A stretch of 64,000 nt of DNA from Methylobacterium sp. WL1 (GTDB taxonomy: Bacteria > Pseudomonadota > Alphaproteobacteria > Rhizobiales > Beijerinckiaceae): the NCBI RefSeq assembly GCF_008000895.1, contig NZ_CP042823.1:5478501-5542500 (forward strand), given 5' to 3'. Below, piece by piece: positions 43,566-51,427 of the stretch; the first letter of the stretch is position 1, and each line of letters begins with the position of its first letter. Below the pieces are notes generated by a model. The model did not search any database, was not told where the DNA came from, and saw only the letters and a list, made by a program, of their open reading frames with translations. Both the position numbers and the translations under genes were made by a program.

Positions 43566-44531
43566 TCACTCGACCGGGATGGCCGTGGCCTCGCGGACGG
43601 GTGCCGCCGCGGGCGGCGCGCGGCGCAACGGGCGGCGGCCAGCAGCTGGATCGACGGGCGGCGCGGCGGCAGCGGCACGTCGACGGTCTCGGTCACCCCG
43701 CTGGTCGCCGCCGCTTGCGTCATCGCGGCGCCCTGGAACGCTCCGGCCGGCTCGGCCTGCGGTGAGAGGCGCAATTCGGCGAGCTGGGCCGGCGCGGCCT
43801 CCGCGCTGCCAAGGCCTGCCGGGCGGCGCGGCGGAAGCGGAACCTCCACGGTCTCGACCGCGGCCACCTGCACGGCGGCGGCCGGCGCGGCACCCGCGGC
43901 GGCGGGCTCGACGGACAGGCTTTGCATACGTGACGGAGCCGCTGAGGGCGTCCGGACGCCGGGGCGGGAGCGGGACCTCGACCGTCTCGCTCGGCACCGC
44001 CGCGACGGCGGCCGCGGTGGGGGCGTAGGCCAGGGCCCCCGAGGCGGCGCCGGGATCCGTGACGCCGCCGCCGAACAGGCTCGCCAACGCGCTGGCCGAG
44101 GCCGCGACGGGGGCCACCACCGCGGCGACCTCGGTGGAGATGCCCTGGCGCTTGGCCGCGTAGTAATAGCCGCGGTTGTAGTACTGGTAGGCTTGGCTGA
44201 CGTTGCCTTGGGCGGTGCGATAGGCGCCCGCCAGGTAGGCGACGCCGTAGCGCAGGTTGGTCGCCGGATCGTAGAGGCCCGCCGCGTCGCCGGTGTAGCC
44301 GAGGCTGCGCGCCGTCGCGTGCTTGATCTGCATCAGCCCGAGGGCGCTGCCGCCCTTGGCCTTCGGGTTGTAATTGCTCTCGCGCTTCACCACCGCGTGG
44401 ACGAAGCTCGCCGGGACGCCGTTCGCCTTGGCCTGCTGCTCGATCAGCGCATCGATGTTGTCGCGCGCGCCCTGCCCGAAGGCGGCCACGGGCACGACCG
44501 CGAGAGCGGCAGCCAGGAAGAGGCGATGCAT
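43566..44531 (-). CDS. Secreted lytic transglycosylase with PLPPRRP repeats (internal frame disturbance)
   Basis: About 321 residues from the ATG at 44531. Signal peptide to VAAFGQG, then an SLT domain: catalytic glutamate in VVKRESNYNPKAKGGSALG, LMQIKHATARSLGY, and NLRYGVAYLAGAYR, so it cuts peptidoglycan in the periplasm. The tail has the repeat ETVEVPLPPRRP. One copy is in the main frame; two more (VETVEVPLPPRRPAG and TETVDVPLPPRRPSI) lie in another frame between about 43930 and 43650, so an indel near 43928 and perhaps a compensating one near 43650 disturb the tail. Confidence 0.82.
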   Translation of the reverse strand: MHRLFLAAALAVVPVAAFGQGARDNIDALIEQQAKANGVPASFVHAVVKRESNYNPKAKGGSALGLMQIKHATARSLGYTGDAAGLYDPATNLRYGVAYLAGAYRTAQGNVSQAYQYYNRGYYYAAKRQGISTEVAAVVAPVAASASALASLFGGGVTDPGAASGALAYAPTAAAVAAVPSETVEVPLPPRRPDALSGSVTYAKPVRRARRRGCRAGRRRAGGRGRDRGGSASAAPPGRPWQRGGRAGPARRIAPLTAGRAGRSVPGRRDDASGGDQRGDRDRRRAAAAAPPVDPAAGRRPLRRAPPAAAPVREATAIPVE

Positions 44532-44673
44532 TCCGAGACCCGGTCCTGCTTGTTCTGTAGTCAAGCTAGGTCGCGGGGAAATGAGGCCGTAAAGGGGCCC
44601 GGATCCGGCAGCCTGTGGGCGCGTGGAGTGTCGGGCACCCCTGTGCCTTGTCGGTCACAGGGCGGCGCCGTCG

Positions 44674-44696
44674 GTTAACCATCCCGGTTATCCACA
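44674..44696 (+). promoter_or_regulatory. CtrA-type half site next to a perfect DnaA box
   Basis: TTAACCAT (44674-44681) followed 6 bases later by TTATCCACA (44688-44696), a perfect DnaA box. They lie between two leftward genes, about 150 bases before the lytic transglycosylase start. A single box cannot be an origin; a cell-cycle-linked promoter is possible. Confidence 0.35.
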
Positions 44697-44714
44697 GCGT
44701 GCGGGCCTGGACAG

Positions 44715-45536
44715 TCAGGGCAAAATGAAGCGCGCCACCCCGTGGGCGAACCCGTCCGCGCCGTTGCCGTCCGTCACGGCGCTGGCGGCCGCCTTCACAC
44801 CCGGGTCGGCATTGCCCATCGCTACCGAGAATCCGCTGCGGGCGAACATCGGCTGGTCGTTCCCGGCATCCCCGAAGGTGGCGATCCGCTCGGGCGGGAT
44901 GCGCAGATGCGCGCTCAACCAGGCCACGAACTGCCCCTTGTCGAGCCCGGGCGGCGTCACGTCGAGATAGTAGGCCTGGGAGCGGTGCACCGTGGCGCGC
45001 CCGGCCAGCGCGGTCCCGATCCGGGTCTCGCAATCGGCCAGGTGCGCGTGGTCCCGGCTGACCCCGACGATCTTCGAGGCTGCCCCCATCAGGCTGCTAA
45101 GATCGGCCACCACGCGCGGCTCGGCGCCGATCGTCCGGCGCTCGAGATCCGTGTAGGGGCCCTCCGGGTCGCGCAGGCACCAGGCCCCCTCGGCGAAGAC
45201 CCAGACGTCGAGACCCTCGGCCTGAAGGCGTTCCAGCGCCGCCCGCGCGGCGGCTTCCGGGATCAGCCGCTCCGCGAGGGTCGAGAGATCGGGCCGGACC
45301 ACGCTGGCGCCGTTGAACGCCCCCATCGGCAGGTCGAGGCCGAGGGCGTCGACGAGGCCCCGCAGGCCCAAAGGCGGCCGGGCCGACGCGATGCTGAATC
45401 CGATCCCGGCCGCGCGCAGGCGCTTCACCGCCGCGATCGTCGAGGGGGCGAGCTGCTTGTCGTCGGTTACCAGCGTGCCATCGACATCGGAGATCACCAG
45501 GGCGATGCCGCTCGCCTTGGGTGCGTCGGACGCCAT
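44715..45536 (-). CDS. Cof-type HAD family hydrolase
   Basis: 273 residues, ATG at 45536. HAD motif I ISDVDGTLVTDDKQL, a C2B cap (about 85-185), the lysine in PPGLDKGQFVAWL and motif IV GDAGNDQPMFARSGFSVAMG. These are cytoplasmic sugar- or cofactor-phosphate phosphatases (YidA/Cof group). Four bases separate it from gluconokinase, so the two are co-transcribed and it may act on a sugar phosphate. Confidence 0.9.
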   Translation of the reverse strand: MASDAPKASGIALVISDVDGTLVTDDKQLAPSTIAAVKRLRAAGIGFSIASARPPLGLRGLVDALGLDLPMGAFNGASVVRPDLSTLAERLIPEAAARAALERLQAEGLDVWVFAEGAWCLRDPEGPYTDLERRTIGAEPRVVADLSSLMGAASKIVGVSRDHAHLADCETRIGTALAGRATVHRSQAYYLDVTPPGLDKGQFVAWLSAHLRIPPERIATFGDAGNDQPMFARSGFSVAMGNADPGVKAAASAVTDGNGADGFAHGVARFILP

Positions 45537-45539
45537 CGC

Positions 45540-46124
45540 TCAGGTCCTTCCGGCGGGGAGGGGGGGCTCCGCGGCGAGCTGCGCCACGACGCGGTCGGCG
45601 ACGGTCACCGGCGCCGCGTCGATCCCCACGATGACCGGGTGCTCGTCGGGGCCGGGGATTTCCAGGGTGGCGAACTGGCTGTCCAGCAGCCGGGGCGACA
45701 TGAAGTGGCCATGGCGCTCGGCGAGGCGCTCGGACACGAGGGCCCTGTCGCCGTCCAGGTAGACGATGCGGACGCGCCGGCTCCCGCGGGTGAGCACGTC
45801 CCGGTACGCCCGGCGCAGGGCCGAGCAGACCACCACGCCGGATTCGCCGGCCTCCAGCCGATGCTGGATCCAGACCGCGATCCGGGCGAGCCACGGCGCG
45901 CGGTCCTCGTCGTCCAGCGCGTGGCCCGCATGCATCTTGGCCACGTGCTCGGGGGTGTGGAAGCTGTCGCCGTCCACGAAGATCCAGCCGAGCCGCTCGG
46001 CGATCAGCGCGCCGACGGTGCTCTTGCCCGAGCCCGAGACACCCATGACCACCAGGACCTGCGCCGCCCGCGCGGCCGCTCCGGCTTCGTTCTGCATCCG
46101 CCCATCCGAGCTCATCCGGACCAT
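45540..46124 (-). CDS. Gluconokinase
   Basis: 194 residues with ATG at 46124; ATGs at 46115 and 46097 are also possible. Carbohydrate kinase of the GntK/IdnK type: Walker A VMGVSGSGKSTVGALIAERL, substrate region FVDGDSFHTPEHVAKMHAGH, LDDEDRAPWL and CSALRRAYRDVLT. It phosphorylates gluconate to 6-phosphogluconate for the Entner-Doudoroff route. Paired with the downstream HAD phosphatase. Confidence 0.92.
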   Translation of the reverse strand: MVRMSSDGRMQNEAGAAARAAQVLVVMGVSGSGKSTVGALIAERLGWIFVDGDSFHTPEHVAKMHAGHALDDEDRAPWLARIAVWIQHRLEAGESGVVVCSALRRAYRDVLTRGSRRVRIVYLDGDRALVSERLAERHGHFMSPRLLDSQFATLEIPGPDEHPVIVGIDAAPVTVADRVVAQLAAEPPLPAGRT

Positions 46125-46292
46125 GCCGCTCCGGGGCGCAACGCTGCGCCGTGGGCTTCATCAATAGGCTCGGCGGGCGGGAAGGAAAGGTTTCTGGGGA
46201 ACAGGGGGCAATGCGCCGACATCCCGTGGAACCCCGGATGGGGCGGCACGTTCTCCCCGGCGACGACAGAACATTTCAGGAACGAGGGTCCC

Positions 46293-46544
46293 ATGGCCAA
46301 GGCAGCCGACAAGCACGACGCGACCCAGGAAAACCCGAAGACCGATCCGAAGGACGTCTCGAACCAGATCAAGGATCCGGATCAGTGGACCACCGGCGGT
46401 GAGCCGATGACCGGGGCGCAGGCTTCGTATCTCAAGACCTTGTCGGAAGAGGCCAAGGAGCCGGAGGCCTTCGACTCGGACATCGACAAGGCCGAGGCGT
46501 CCAAGCGGATCGACGACCTGCGCCACAAGGCCGGCCACGCCTGA
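46293..46544 (+). CDS. DUF3072 family small hydrophilic protein
   Basis: 83 residues, ATG at 46293. Highly charged and soluble: DVSNQIKDPDQWTTGGEPMT, GAQASYLKTLSEEAKEP and KAEASKRIDDLRHKAG. This is the DUF3072 pattern, whose PMTGAQASYLKTLSEEA core is conserved across alphaproteobacteria. Function unknown. Stand-alone and divergent from gluconokinase. Confidence 0.85.
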   Translation: MAKAADKHDATQENPKTDPKDVSNQIKDPDQWTTGGEPMTGAQASYLKTLSEEAKEPEAFDSDIDKAEASKRIDDLRHKAGHA

Positions 46545-46859
46545 GCGACCCGGGCACACCGCGTCCTGGACCAAGCCGGGCCGCGTCATCGGACATGTCG
46601 AAAGGTCGGTGCCGTCACGGGCGCCGGCCTTTCGGCGTTCGGACCCACGTCTCGAAGGCATGTTTCGAAGACACTATTAAGCCGGCGGCAATGGGAGCCC
46701 GGTTAGACGTTCGCATCGCGCCGGGCGACGAGAGCGCTCATCGTCGGCGCGGATACCGGTGGATGCGTGCGCAGGCACGTCGAACCAGGGGCCTGGAGGC
46801 GGGCCCGATCGTGATACGATCGGGTGCGGTTCCAGGCGCAGCGGAAGTCGGAGTCACGG
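46545..46859. other. 315-base gap before the Flp pilin
   Basis: Contains a hairpin at 46599-46633 (CGAAAGGTCGGTGCC pairing with GGCGCCGGCCTTTCG), which may end the DUF3072 transcript, and the pilin promoter. No gene seen. Confidence 0.45.
46599..46633 (+). terminator. Hairpin downstream of the DUF3072 gene
   Basis: A 14-base, nearly perfect stem (CGAAAGG.CGG.GCC) with a short loop. No T run follows, so terminator function is uncertain. Confidence 0.35.
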
Positions 46860-47102
46860 ATGGCGGAGCCGAGCTGCGAGGGATCGAGGGCGGCTTCCGG
46901 ACGATCCCGCCTCCGTGGGGCCGACCTCGCCCGGCAGGCGTTGTCGCGCTTTGCCGCGAACGCGCGCGGGTCCACCGCCATGGAGTACGCCCTGATCGGC
47001 GCGCTGATCTTCATCGTCGCGGCCGGCAGCATCCGGTATTACGGCTCCCGGATGACCCCGATCTACGAGCGCATCAGCACGACGGTGAGCCAGGCCAATT
47101 GA
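46860..47102 (+). CDS. flp: Flp/Tad type IVb pilin subunit (orphan)
   Basis: 80 residues from the ATG at 46860, preceded by CGGAG. The Flp signature is in the second half: RFAANARGSTAMEYALIGAL with glutamate and tyrosine at the usual places (EY), a hydrophobic helix IFIVAAGSIRYYG and a short tail. The basic leader before it is longer than in typical pilins (about 40 residues). No prepilin peptidase gene is seen. The assembly genes of the window lie 22 kb away, so this may be their substrate. Confidence 0.78.
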   Translation: MAEPSCEGSRAASGRSRLRGADLARQALSRFAANARGSTAMEYALIGALIFIVAAGSIRYYGSRMTPIYERISTTVSQAN

Positions 47103-47281
47103 GGGGCTCCGTTCCCGCCCCGGCCGTAAAGTTTTCGTCCGCCTGCCCCGAAAAAGCTGTGCTTAGTGAGGATGAAACCGCCCGCTCGGCCGTCGCGGGC
47201 GCAGTGTGGCCCACCCGCTACGGACACCCCGGCCGCTATGGGCTAGGCACGGGCTCGGCAAAACCGATGGGCAACATCTGG

Positions 47282-48451
47282 ATGCGCAAACTTTCCCTCG
47301 CTCTGCTCGCCGCGACGGCGATGTCGGGCTGCTCGTATCTGCCTTCGGCGGGTCCGACGGCGAGCGCGATCCAGGCCGGCGCGGAAGTCGCCACCGCCGA
47401 CGGCGGCGTGCTCGCCCGCTACGAAATCATCGACGTCACCCCATCCGTGGTCGAGGCCCTGCGCGGCCGGCCCCTCGACAGCCTGCTCGCCTCCTTCGGC
47501 GACCACCGCCCCTCCACCGAGCCGGTGATCGGCATCGGCGACATGGTCTCGGTCTCGGTCTGGGAGGCCGGCTCCGGCGGCCTGTTCTCCGGCCCGCTGG
47601 TGGCCGACCGCTTCTCCGCCGGCTCCAAGTCCGCCCTCATCCCCGAGCAGCCGGTCGGCCGCGACGGCGCGATCTCGGTGCCCTATGCCGGGCGCATCAA
47701 GGTCGCCGGCCGCCGGCCCCAGGACGTCCAGGGCCTGATCGAGAACGAGCTCGCCGGCAAGGCGATCCAGCCGCAGGTGCTGGTCTCGGTCACCCGGCCG
47801 ATCAGCCAGGCGGTGACCGTCACCGGCGAGGGCGCCGCCGGCGCGCGCCTGCCGTTGTCGGGCCACGGCGACCGCATCCTCGACGTCATCGCGTCGGCGG
47901 GCGGCAACCGCTCGCCGGTCTCGGAGACCTTCGTGCGCCTGTCGCGCGGGCCGGTCACCGCCACGGTGCCGCTGACCACGGTGGTGTCGAACCCTAAGGA
48001 GAACATCTACCTGCGGCCCAACGACGTGCTGACCCTGGTGCGCGATCCGCAGACCTTCCTGGCGGTGGGCGCGCTCGGCCAGGCGACCGAGCTGCCGTTC
48101 CAGGCCGACGGGATCACCCTGGCCCAGGCGCTCGCCAAGGCGCGCGGCCTCTCGGACTTCGCCGCCGACCCGGCCGGCACCTTCATCTTCCGGTTCGAGC
48201 CCGCCAGCGTGGTGCGCCGCCTCAACCCGGCCACCAAGCTCACCGGCACCCCGCTGGTGCCGGTGGTGTACCGGATCAACATGCGCGACCCCAACAGCCT
48301 GTTCACCACCCAGGCGTTCCGCATGCGCAACCGCGACCTGATCTACGTCTCGAACGCCCCGTTCACCGAGGTCTCGAAGGTGCTGTCGGTCTTCACCTCC
48401 GTTACCGGCCCGGTCTCCTCGGTGGCGACCGCCTACTATTACGCGAAGTAA
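47282..48451 (+). CDS. Polysaccharide export outer-membrane lipoprotein (Wza/KpsD family)
   Basis: 389 residues from the ATG at 47282 (another at 47267). Signal with lipobox AMSGCSYLP. The Poly_export domain (about 90-175; VIGIGDMVSVSVWEAGSGGL, PYAGRIKVAGRRPQDVQGLI) is followed by two SLBB domains (AVTVTGEGAAGARLPLSGHG, FLAVGALGQATELPFQADGI). Such proteins form the channel for capsule or exopolysaccharide export. No glycosyltransferase, Wzc or polymerase gene is adjacent. Confidence 0.9.
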   Translation: MRKLSLALLAATAMSGCSYLPSAGPTASAIQAGAEVATADGGVLARYEIIDVTPSVVEALRGRPLDSLLASFGDHRPSTEPVIGIGDMVSVSVWEAGSGGLFSGPLVADRFSAGSKSALIPEQPVGRDGAISVPYAGRIKVAGRRPQDVQGLIENELAGKAIQPQVLVSVTRPISQAVTVTGEGAAGARLPLSGHGDRILDVIASAGGNRSPVSETFVRLSRGPVTATVPLTTVVSNPKENIYLRPNDVLTLVRDPQTFLAVGALGQATELPFQADGITLAQALAKARGLSDFAADPAGTFIFRFEPASVVRRLNPATKLTGTPLVPVVYRINMRDPNSLFTTQAFRMRNRDLIYVSNAPFTEVSKVLSVFTSVTGPVSSVATAYYYAK

Positions 48452-48613
48452 GCGCGGGACGACTTTCGCGCGTCGGCGGAAAACAATCGCGTTCCGCTGC
48501 GTCCTCGCGTATGGGCTTCCCGTGCGGTTTGGTGCGGCGCGGGAGCGCCCGGACGAAGCCGCGACCCACCCGCGCCGGTGGCTGCCTCGCGCAAGGATGC
48601 CTAGAAGAGCCCG

Positions 48614-49750
48614 ATGAAGATCGGACGCGTCGTCTCCGCCCGCGGGCTGTTCCGGCCCACGCTGTTCCCCTTGAGCCTGTGTCTCGCGCTCCTGTCGGCC
48701 GGGCCGGCGGCGGCCGATGTCGTGGTCGGCGTCGCGGTTCCGCGCTCGGGCCCCTACGTGGCGGTGGGCGAGCAGGTGCTGCGCGGCGTCGAGGCCGCGG
48801 CCCGGGATGCCAACGCCATGGGCGGGCTCGATGGGCAGCCCGTCACCCTCGACGTGCAGGACGATGCCTGCGACTCGAACACCGCGACCGCGGTCGCCAA
48901 CCACTTCGTGCGCTCCAACGTGCGCCTCGTGGTCGGCCATGTCTGCTCGAACGCCTCGATCGCGGCCTCCGACATCTACGCCCAGAACGGCATCGTGATG
49001 ATCAGCGCGGCCTCGGTCTCGGCCCGGCTCACGGACCGGGGCCTGCCGAACGTCTTCCGGGTCTGCGGGCGCGACGACGACCAGGCCCGGCTCTCCGCCG
49101 CGGTGCTCGCCGAGCGGTTCCGCGACCGTAAGATCGCGCTGATCCAGGACCAGACCCCGGCCTCCCGGACGCTGGCGGCCGCCACTAAGGACAACCTCAA
49201 CCGGATCGGCATCAACGAGGCCCTGTCCCTGTCGTTCGCGCCGAGCGACGCCGACGACGCCGCCCTGGTGGACCGGCTCAAGGGCGCGGGGATCGAGGTG
49301 GTGTATTACGGCGGCGACGCCGCCGAGATGGGCCGCCTCGTGAAGGTCGCCGCCGATCGCGGCTACCGCCCGCAATGGTTCGGCACCTCGGCGATCGCGA
49401 CGCCGGACTTCGCCAAGGTCGCGGGCTCGGCCAGCAACGGCGTGCTGATGACCTTCTACCTCGATCCGAGCCGCCAGCCCGCCGCCGCCGCCGTCGTGAA
49501 GGCGTTCAAGGCCGAGGGCGTCGATCCCACCGGCTCGACCGTCTACGGCTACGCGGCCCTGCAGGCGCTGGTCGCGGCCGGCAACTTCGCCCATTCGGTC
49601 GAGCCGAGGCCGATCGCCCAGGCGCTCCACACGGAGCGGTTCGACGTCGTGCTCGGCACGGTCGGGTTCGATTCCAAGGGCGACGTCACCGCCCAGGGCT
49701 ACGTCCTCTACGTCTGGAAGGACGGCAGCTTCACGCCCGCCGGGAAGTGA
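48614..49750 (+). CDS. Branched-chain amino-acid type ABC binding protein
   Basis: 378 residues, ATG at 48614. Signal peptide ends at PAAADVV. Type I binding fold: VVVGVAVPRSGPYVAVGEQV, LRGVEAAARDANAMGGLDGQ, CSNASIAASDIYAQNGIVMI and the hinge YYGGDAAEMGRLVKVAADRG, as in LivJ/LivK. Paired cysteines at DACDSNTAT and VGHVCSNAS may form a disulfide. No permease or ATPase gene nearby. It is the second orphan protein of this family in the window. Confidence 0.9.
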   Translation: MKIGRVVSARGLFRPTLFPLSLCLALLSAGPAAADVVVGVAVPRSGPYVAVGEQVLRGVEAAARDANAMGGLDGQPVTLDVQDDACDSNTATAVANHFVRSNVRLVVGHVCSNASIAASDIYAQNGIVMISAASVSARLTDRGLPNVFRVCGRDDDQARLSAAVLAERFRDRKIALIQDQTPASRTLAAATKDNLNRIGINEALSLSFAPSDADDAALVDRLKGAGIEVVYYGGDAAEMGRLVKVAADRGYRPQWFGTSAIATPDFAKVAGSASNGVLMTFYLDPSRQPAAAAVVKAFKAEGVDPTGSTVYGYAALQALVAAGNFAHSVEPRPIAQALHTERFDVVLGTVGFDSKGDVTAQGYVLYVWKDGSFTPAGK

Positions 49751-49760
49751 GTTCTCGCTC

Positions 49761-50165
49761 TCAAGCCCCGGCCGATAGCCGCGCCTTCGCGGCTTGAGCC
49801 AGAAAGGCGGATCGGCTCTCGCCGGTCGCCTCGGCGGCCCGGTCGATCCGTCGGAGGAGGCCTTCCTCCATTGAGATGTTGACGCGCACGGCCCGGCCTG
49901 GAAGCTCGACCTGCATGAGCGCGACCATCGCGTCGGCGCTGTCCTCGCAAAAGCCCGGGTCGCCGCGCAATTCCTCCAGTGCCCGCAGGCGCGGGATCTC
50001 TTCACCGTCCTTCGCCATTCCGGCGACGTGGAAGGCCAACATCTCGGCGGCCTTCCGATAGAGCGTGTCGAGATCGCCCGCGACCGTCGTCGCTCCCGGG
50101 AAGTCCGGGAAGGAGGCGCCGAACCGGCCGTCCTCCTGGTGCACCAGCATGACAACGTGAGCCAT
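49761..50165 (-). CDS. hicB: HicB family antitoxin
   Basis: 134 residues from the ATG at 50165. N-terminal partial RNase H fold: VHQEDGRFGASFPDFPGATT, VAGDLDTLYRKAAEMLAFHV. The C-terminal DNA-binding part VRVNISMEEGLLRRIDRAAE is ribbon-helix-helix type. HicB neutralises HicA and represses the operon. It follows hicA by 70 bases, so the order is toxin first, as in many hicAB pairs. Confidence 0.88.
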   Translation of the reverse strand: MAHVVMLVHQEDGRFGASFPDFPGATTVAGDLDTLYRKAAEMLAFHVAGMAKDGEEIPRLRALEELRGDPGFCEDSADAMVALMQVELPGRAVRVNISMEEGLLRRIDRAAEATGESRSAFLAQAAKARLSAGA

Positions 50166-50235
50166 TTCCGCCATCTCGGTCGCTATCACCATCGAGGGAT
50201 CAGGCCGCAGTCCCAAGAGGTCGCGGCCTGATCTG

Positions 50236-50445
50236 TCACCAAGTCCATCCAGCCTGCCGATAGATACTACGTAGGGTTCCAGTCGGTATTTCCGGCTCGC
50301 CGGTATCGACTGTGACTTTTCCGGGCTTTCTCGGATACTTGAACTGGACGTGATCGCCGGGTCCCTTCCGAGCGACGAACCAACCGTCCCTCTGAAGCGC
50401 CGCGATCACCCCGCGTGTTGTGCGGTCACGCACCTTCTTCGACAT
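50236..50445 (-). CDS. hicA: HicA family mRNA-interferase toxin
   Basis: 69 residues from the ATG at 50445. dsRBD-like fold: TTRGVIAALQRDGWFVARKG, with the catalytic histidine in GPGDHVQFKYP and the end VTVDTGEPEIPTGTLRSIYRQAGW. HicA cleaves mRNA in a translation-independent way. All family features are present. The upstream 150 bases are less GC-rich than the neighbourhood. Confidence 0.88.
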   Translation of the reverse strand: MSKKVRDRTTRGVIAALQRDGWFVARKGPGDHVQFKYPRKPGKVTVDTGEPEIPTGTLRSIYRQAGWTW

Positions 50446-50646
50446 GCCTGGAACACTCTCTGCCCCTCTCGCCGCGCTTGCTGCTACAGGAGGGGCTCTC
50501 ATAGTTCCGACAGGCACAAGATTACACAACGCACCGCGCAGCGCAACAGACGTGTGTATGTGTGCGCAACGAGTTTGAGCCGTTCTGGCTGAACGTGACG
50601 ATAGCGATTGGCATCAGCCTGCGATCAATCCGAGGTGGGGAGCCTC

Positions 50647-51275
50647 CTACCCCCGCTCGGCGGCATCGACCTCCGCACCGCGCCCGAGCCCGCGCAGAAG
50701 CTCGGCCAGGTGCGGCCGCACCCGCAGCTGCAGCGCGTGGAGCTGGCGGACCGCCTCGCTGAGCCGGCCCTCGCGGCCGAGCCTCTCATCCGCGAAGCCG
50801 ATCATCCGGGCGTTGGGCCAGGCCGGCTCGCGCAGGGCGTGCAGGCGGGCGACCAGGGCCTCGGCGGAAACGTCGGGTTCGGCCTGGGCGAACAGCATCA
50901 GCAGCGCTGCGGTGGAGCGCGACAGGCCGTAATGGCAATGGACCAGGAGGTGGCCGGCACCGTCGAGGTCGCGCCCGAAGCCGAGGATCGCCGCGATATG
51001 TTCGGGCTCGGGCGGCACGAGGCCGTCGCCGGGGCCGAGGCAATCGTGGAAGTGCAGGGTCGTGCGGGCATGGGCGCCGTAGGCGGCGAACGCCTCCGGC
51101 TCGGGCGTGCCGGGATCGAGCAGCGACAGGACGTGGCTGACCCCGCTCGCGCCGTGCCCGGCCAGCTCCTCCAGGCCGCACACGGTGTGCAGGGTGACGT
51201 CGGGGAGGGGCATATCGGGAGGGGCATATCGGGGAGTGGCATGTCGGGGAGTGGCATGTCGGGATCGGCTCGCAT
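50647..51275 (-). CDS. Tyrosine/dual-specificity phosphatase (N-terminal MPLPD repeats, one frame disturbance)
   Basis: The core from about 51213 contains the cysteine phosphatase P-loop HCHYGLSRSTAALLM, with the general-acid loop HFHDCLGPGDGL upstream. The first codons belong to a set of four near-identical 15-base units (ATGCCACTCCCCGAC and variants) at 51206-51265 that encode MPLPD repeats. The third unit is one base short: CCC instead of CCCC (51217-51219). With it restored the frame opens to an ATG at 51275 giving MRADPD and four MPLPD. Proteins of this type dephosphorylate tyrosine or serine; target unknown. Divergent from the TRAP gene. Confidence 0.75.
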
Positions 51276-51427
51276 GGTCGGGCGCCTATCACGGGGGCGG
51301 TGCGGTTTCGAGGCGCCATGGCGCCACGGCGGCAGCTCCGCATGCCGCGGGTGCTTTCGAGAACGGCCGCGGACGTGCTACCTGCGCGCCGACCTTCCGC
51401 CGGCCGGATTGGACACGCTGAGACGAG

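Noticed and set aside
44688..44696. Chromosome origin at the DnaA box
   Set aside because: One box only, no cluster, no AT-rich unwinding region and no dnaA, hemE or parAB neighbours.
47243..50155. A 970-codon open frame antisense to the export lipoprotein and binding protein genes
   Set aside because: Same shadow effect; the plus-strand genes carry clear domains and signal peptides.
49761..50445. A larger defence island around hicAB
   Set aside because: The neighbours are a binding protein and a phosphatase of ordinary type; no restriction, CRISPR, or other defence genes are seen.
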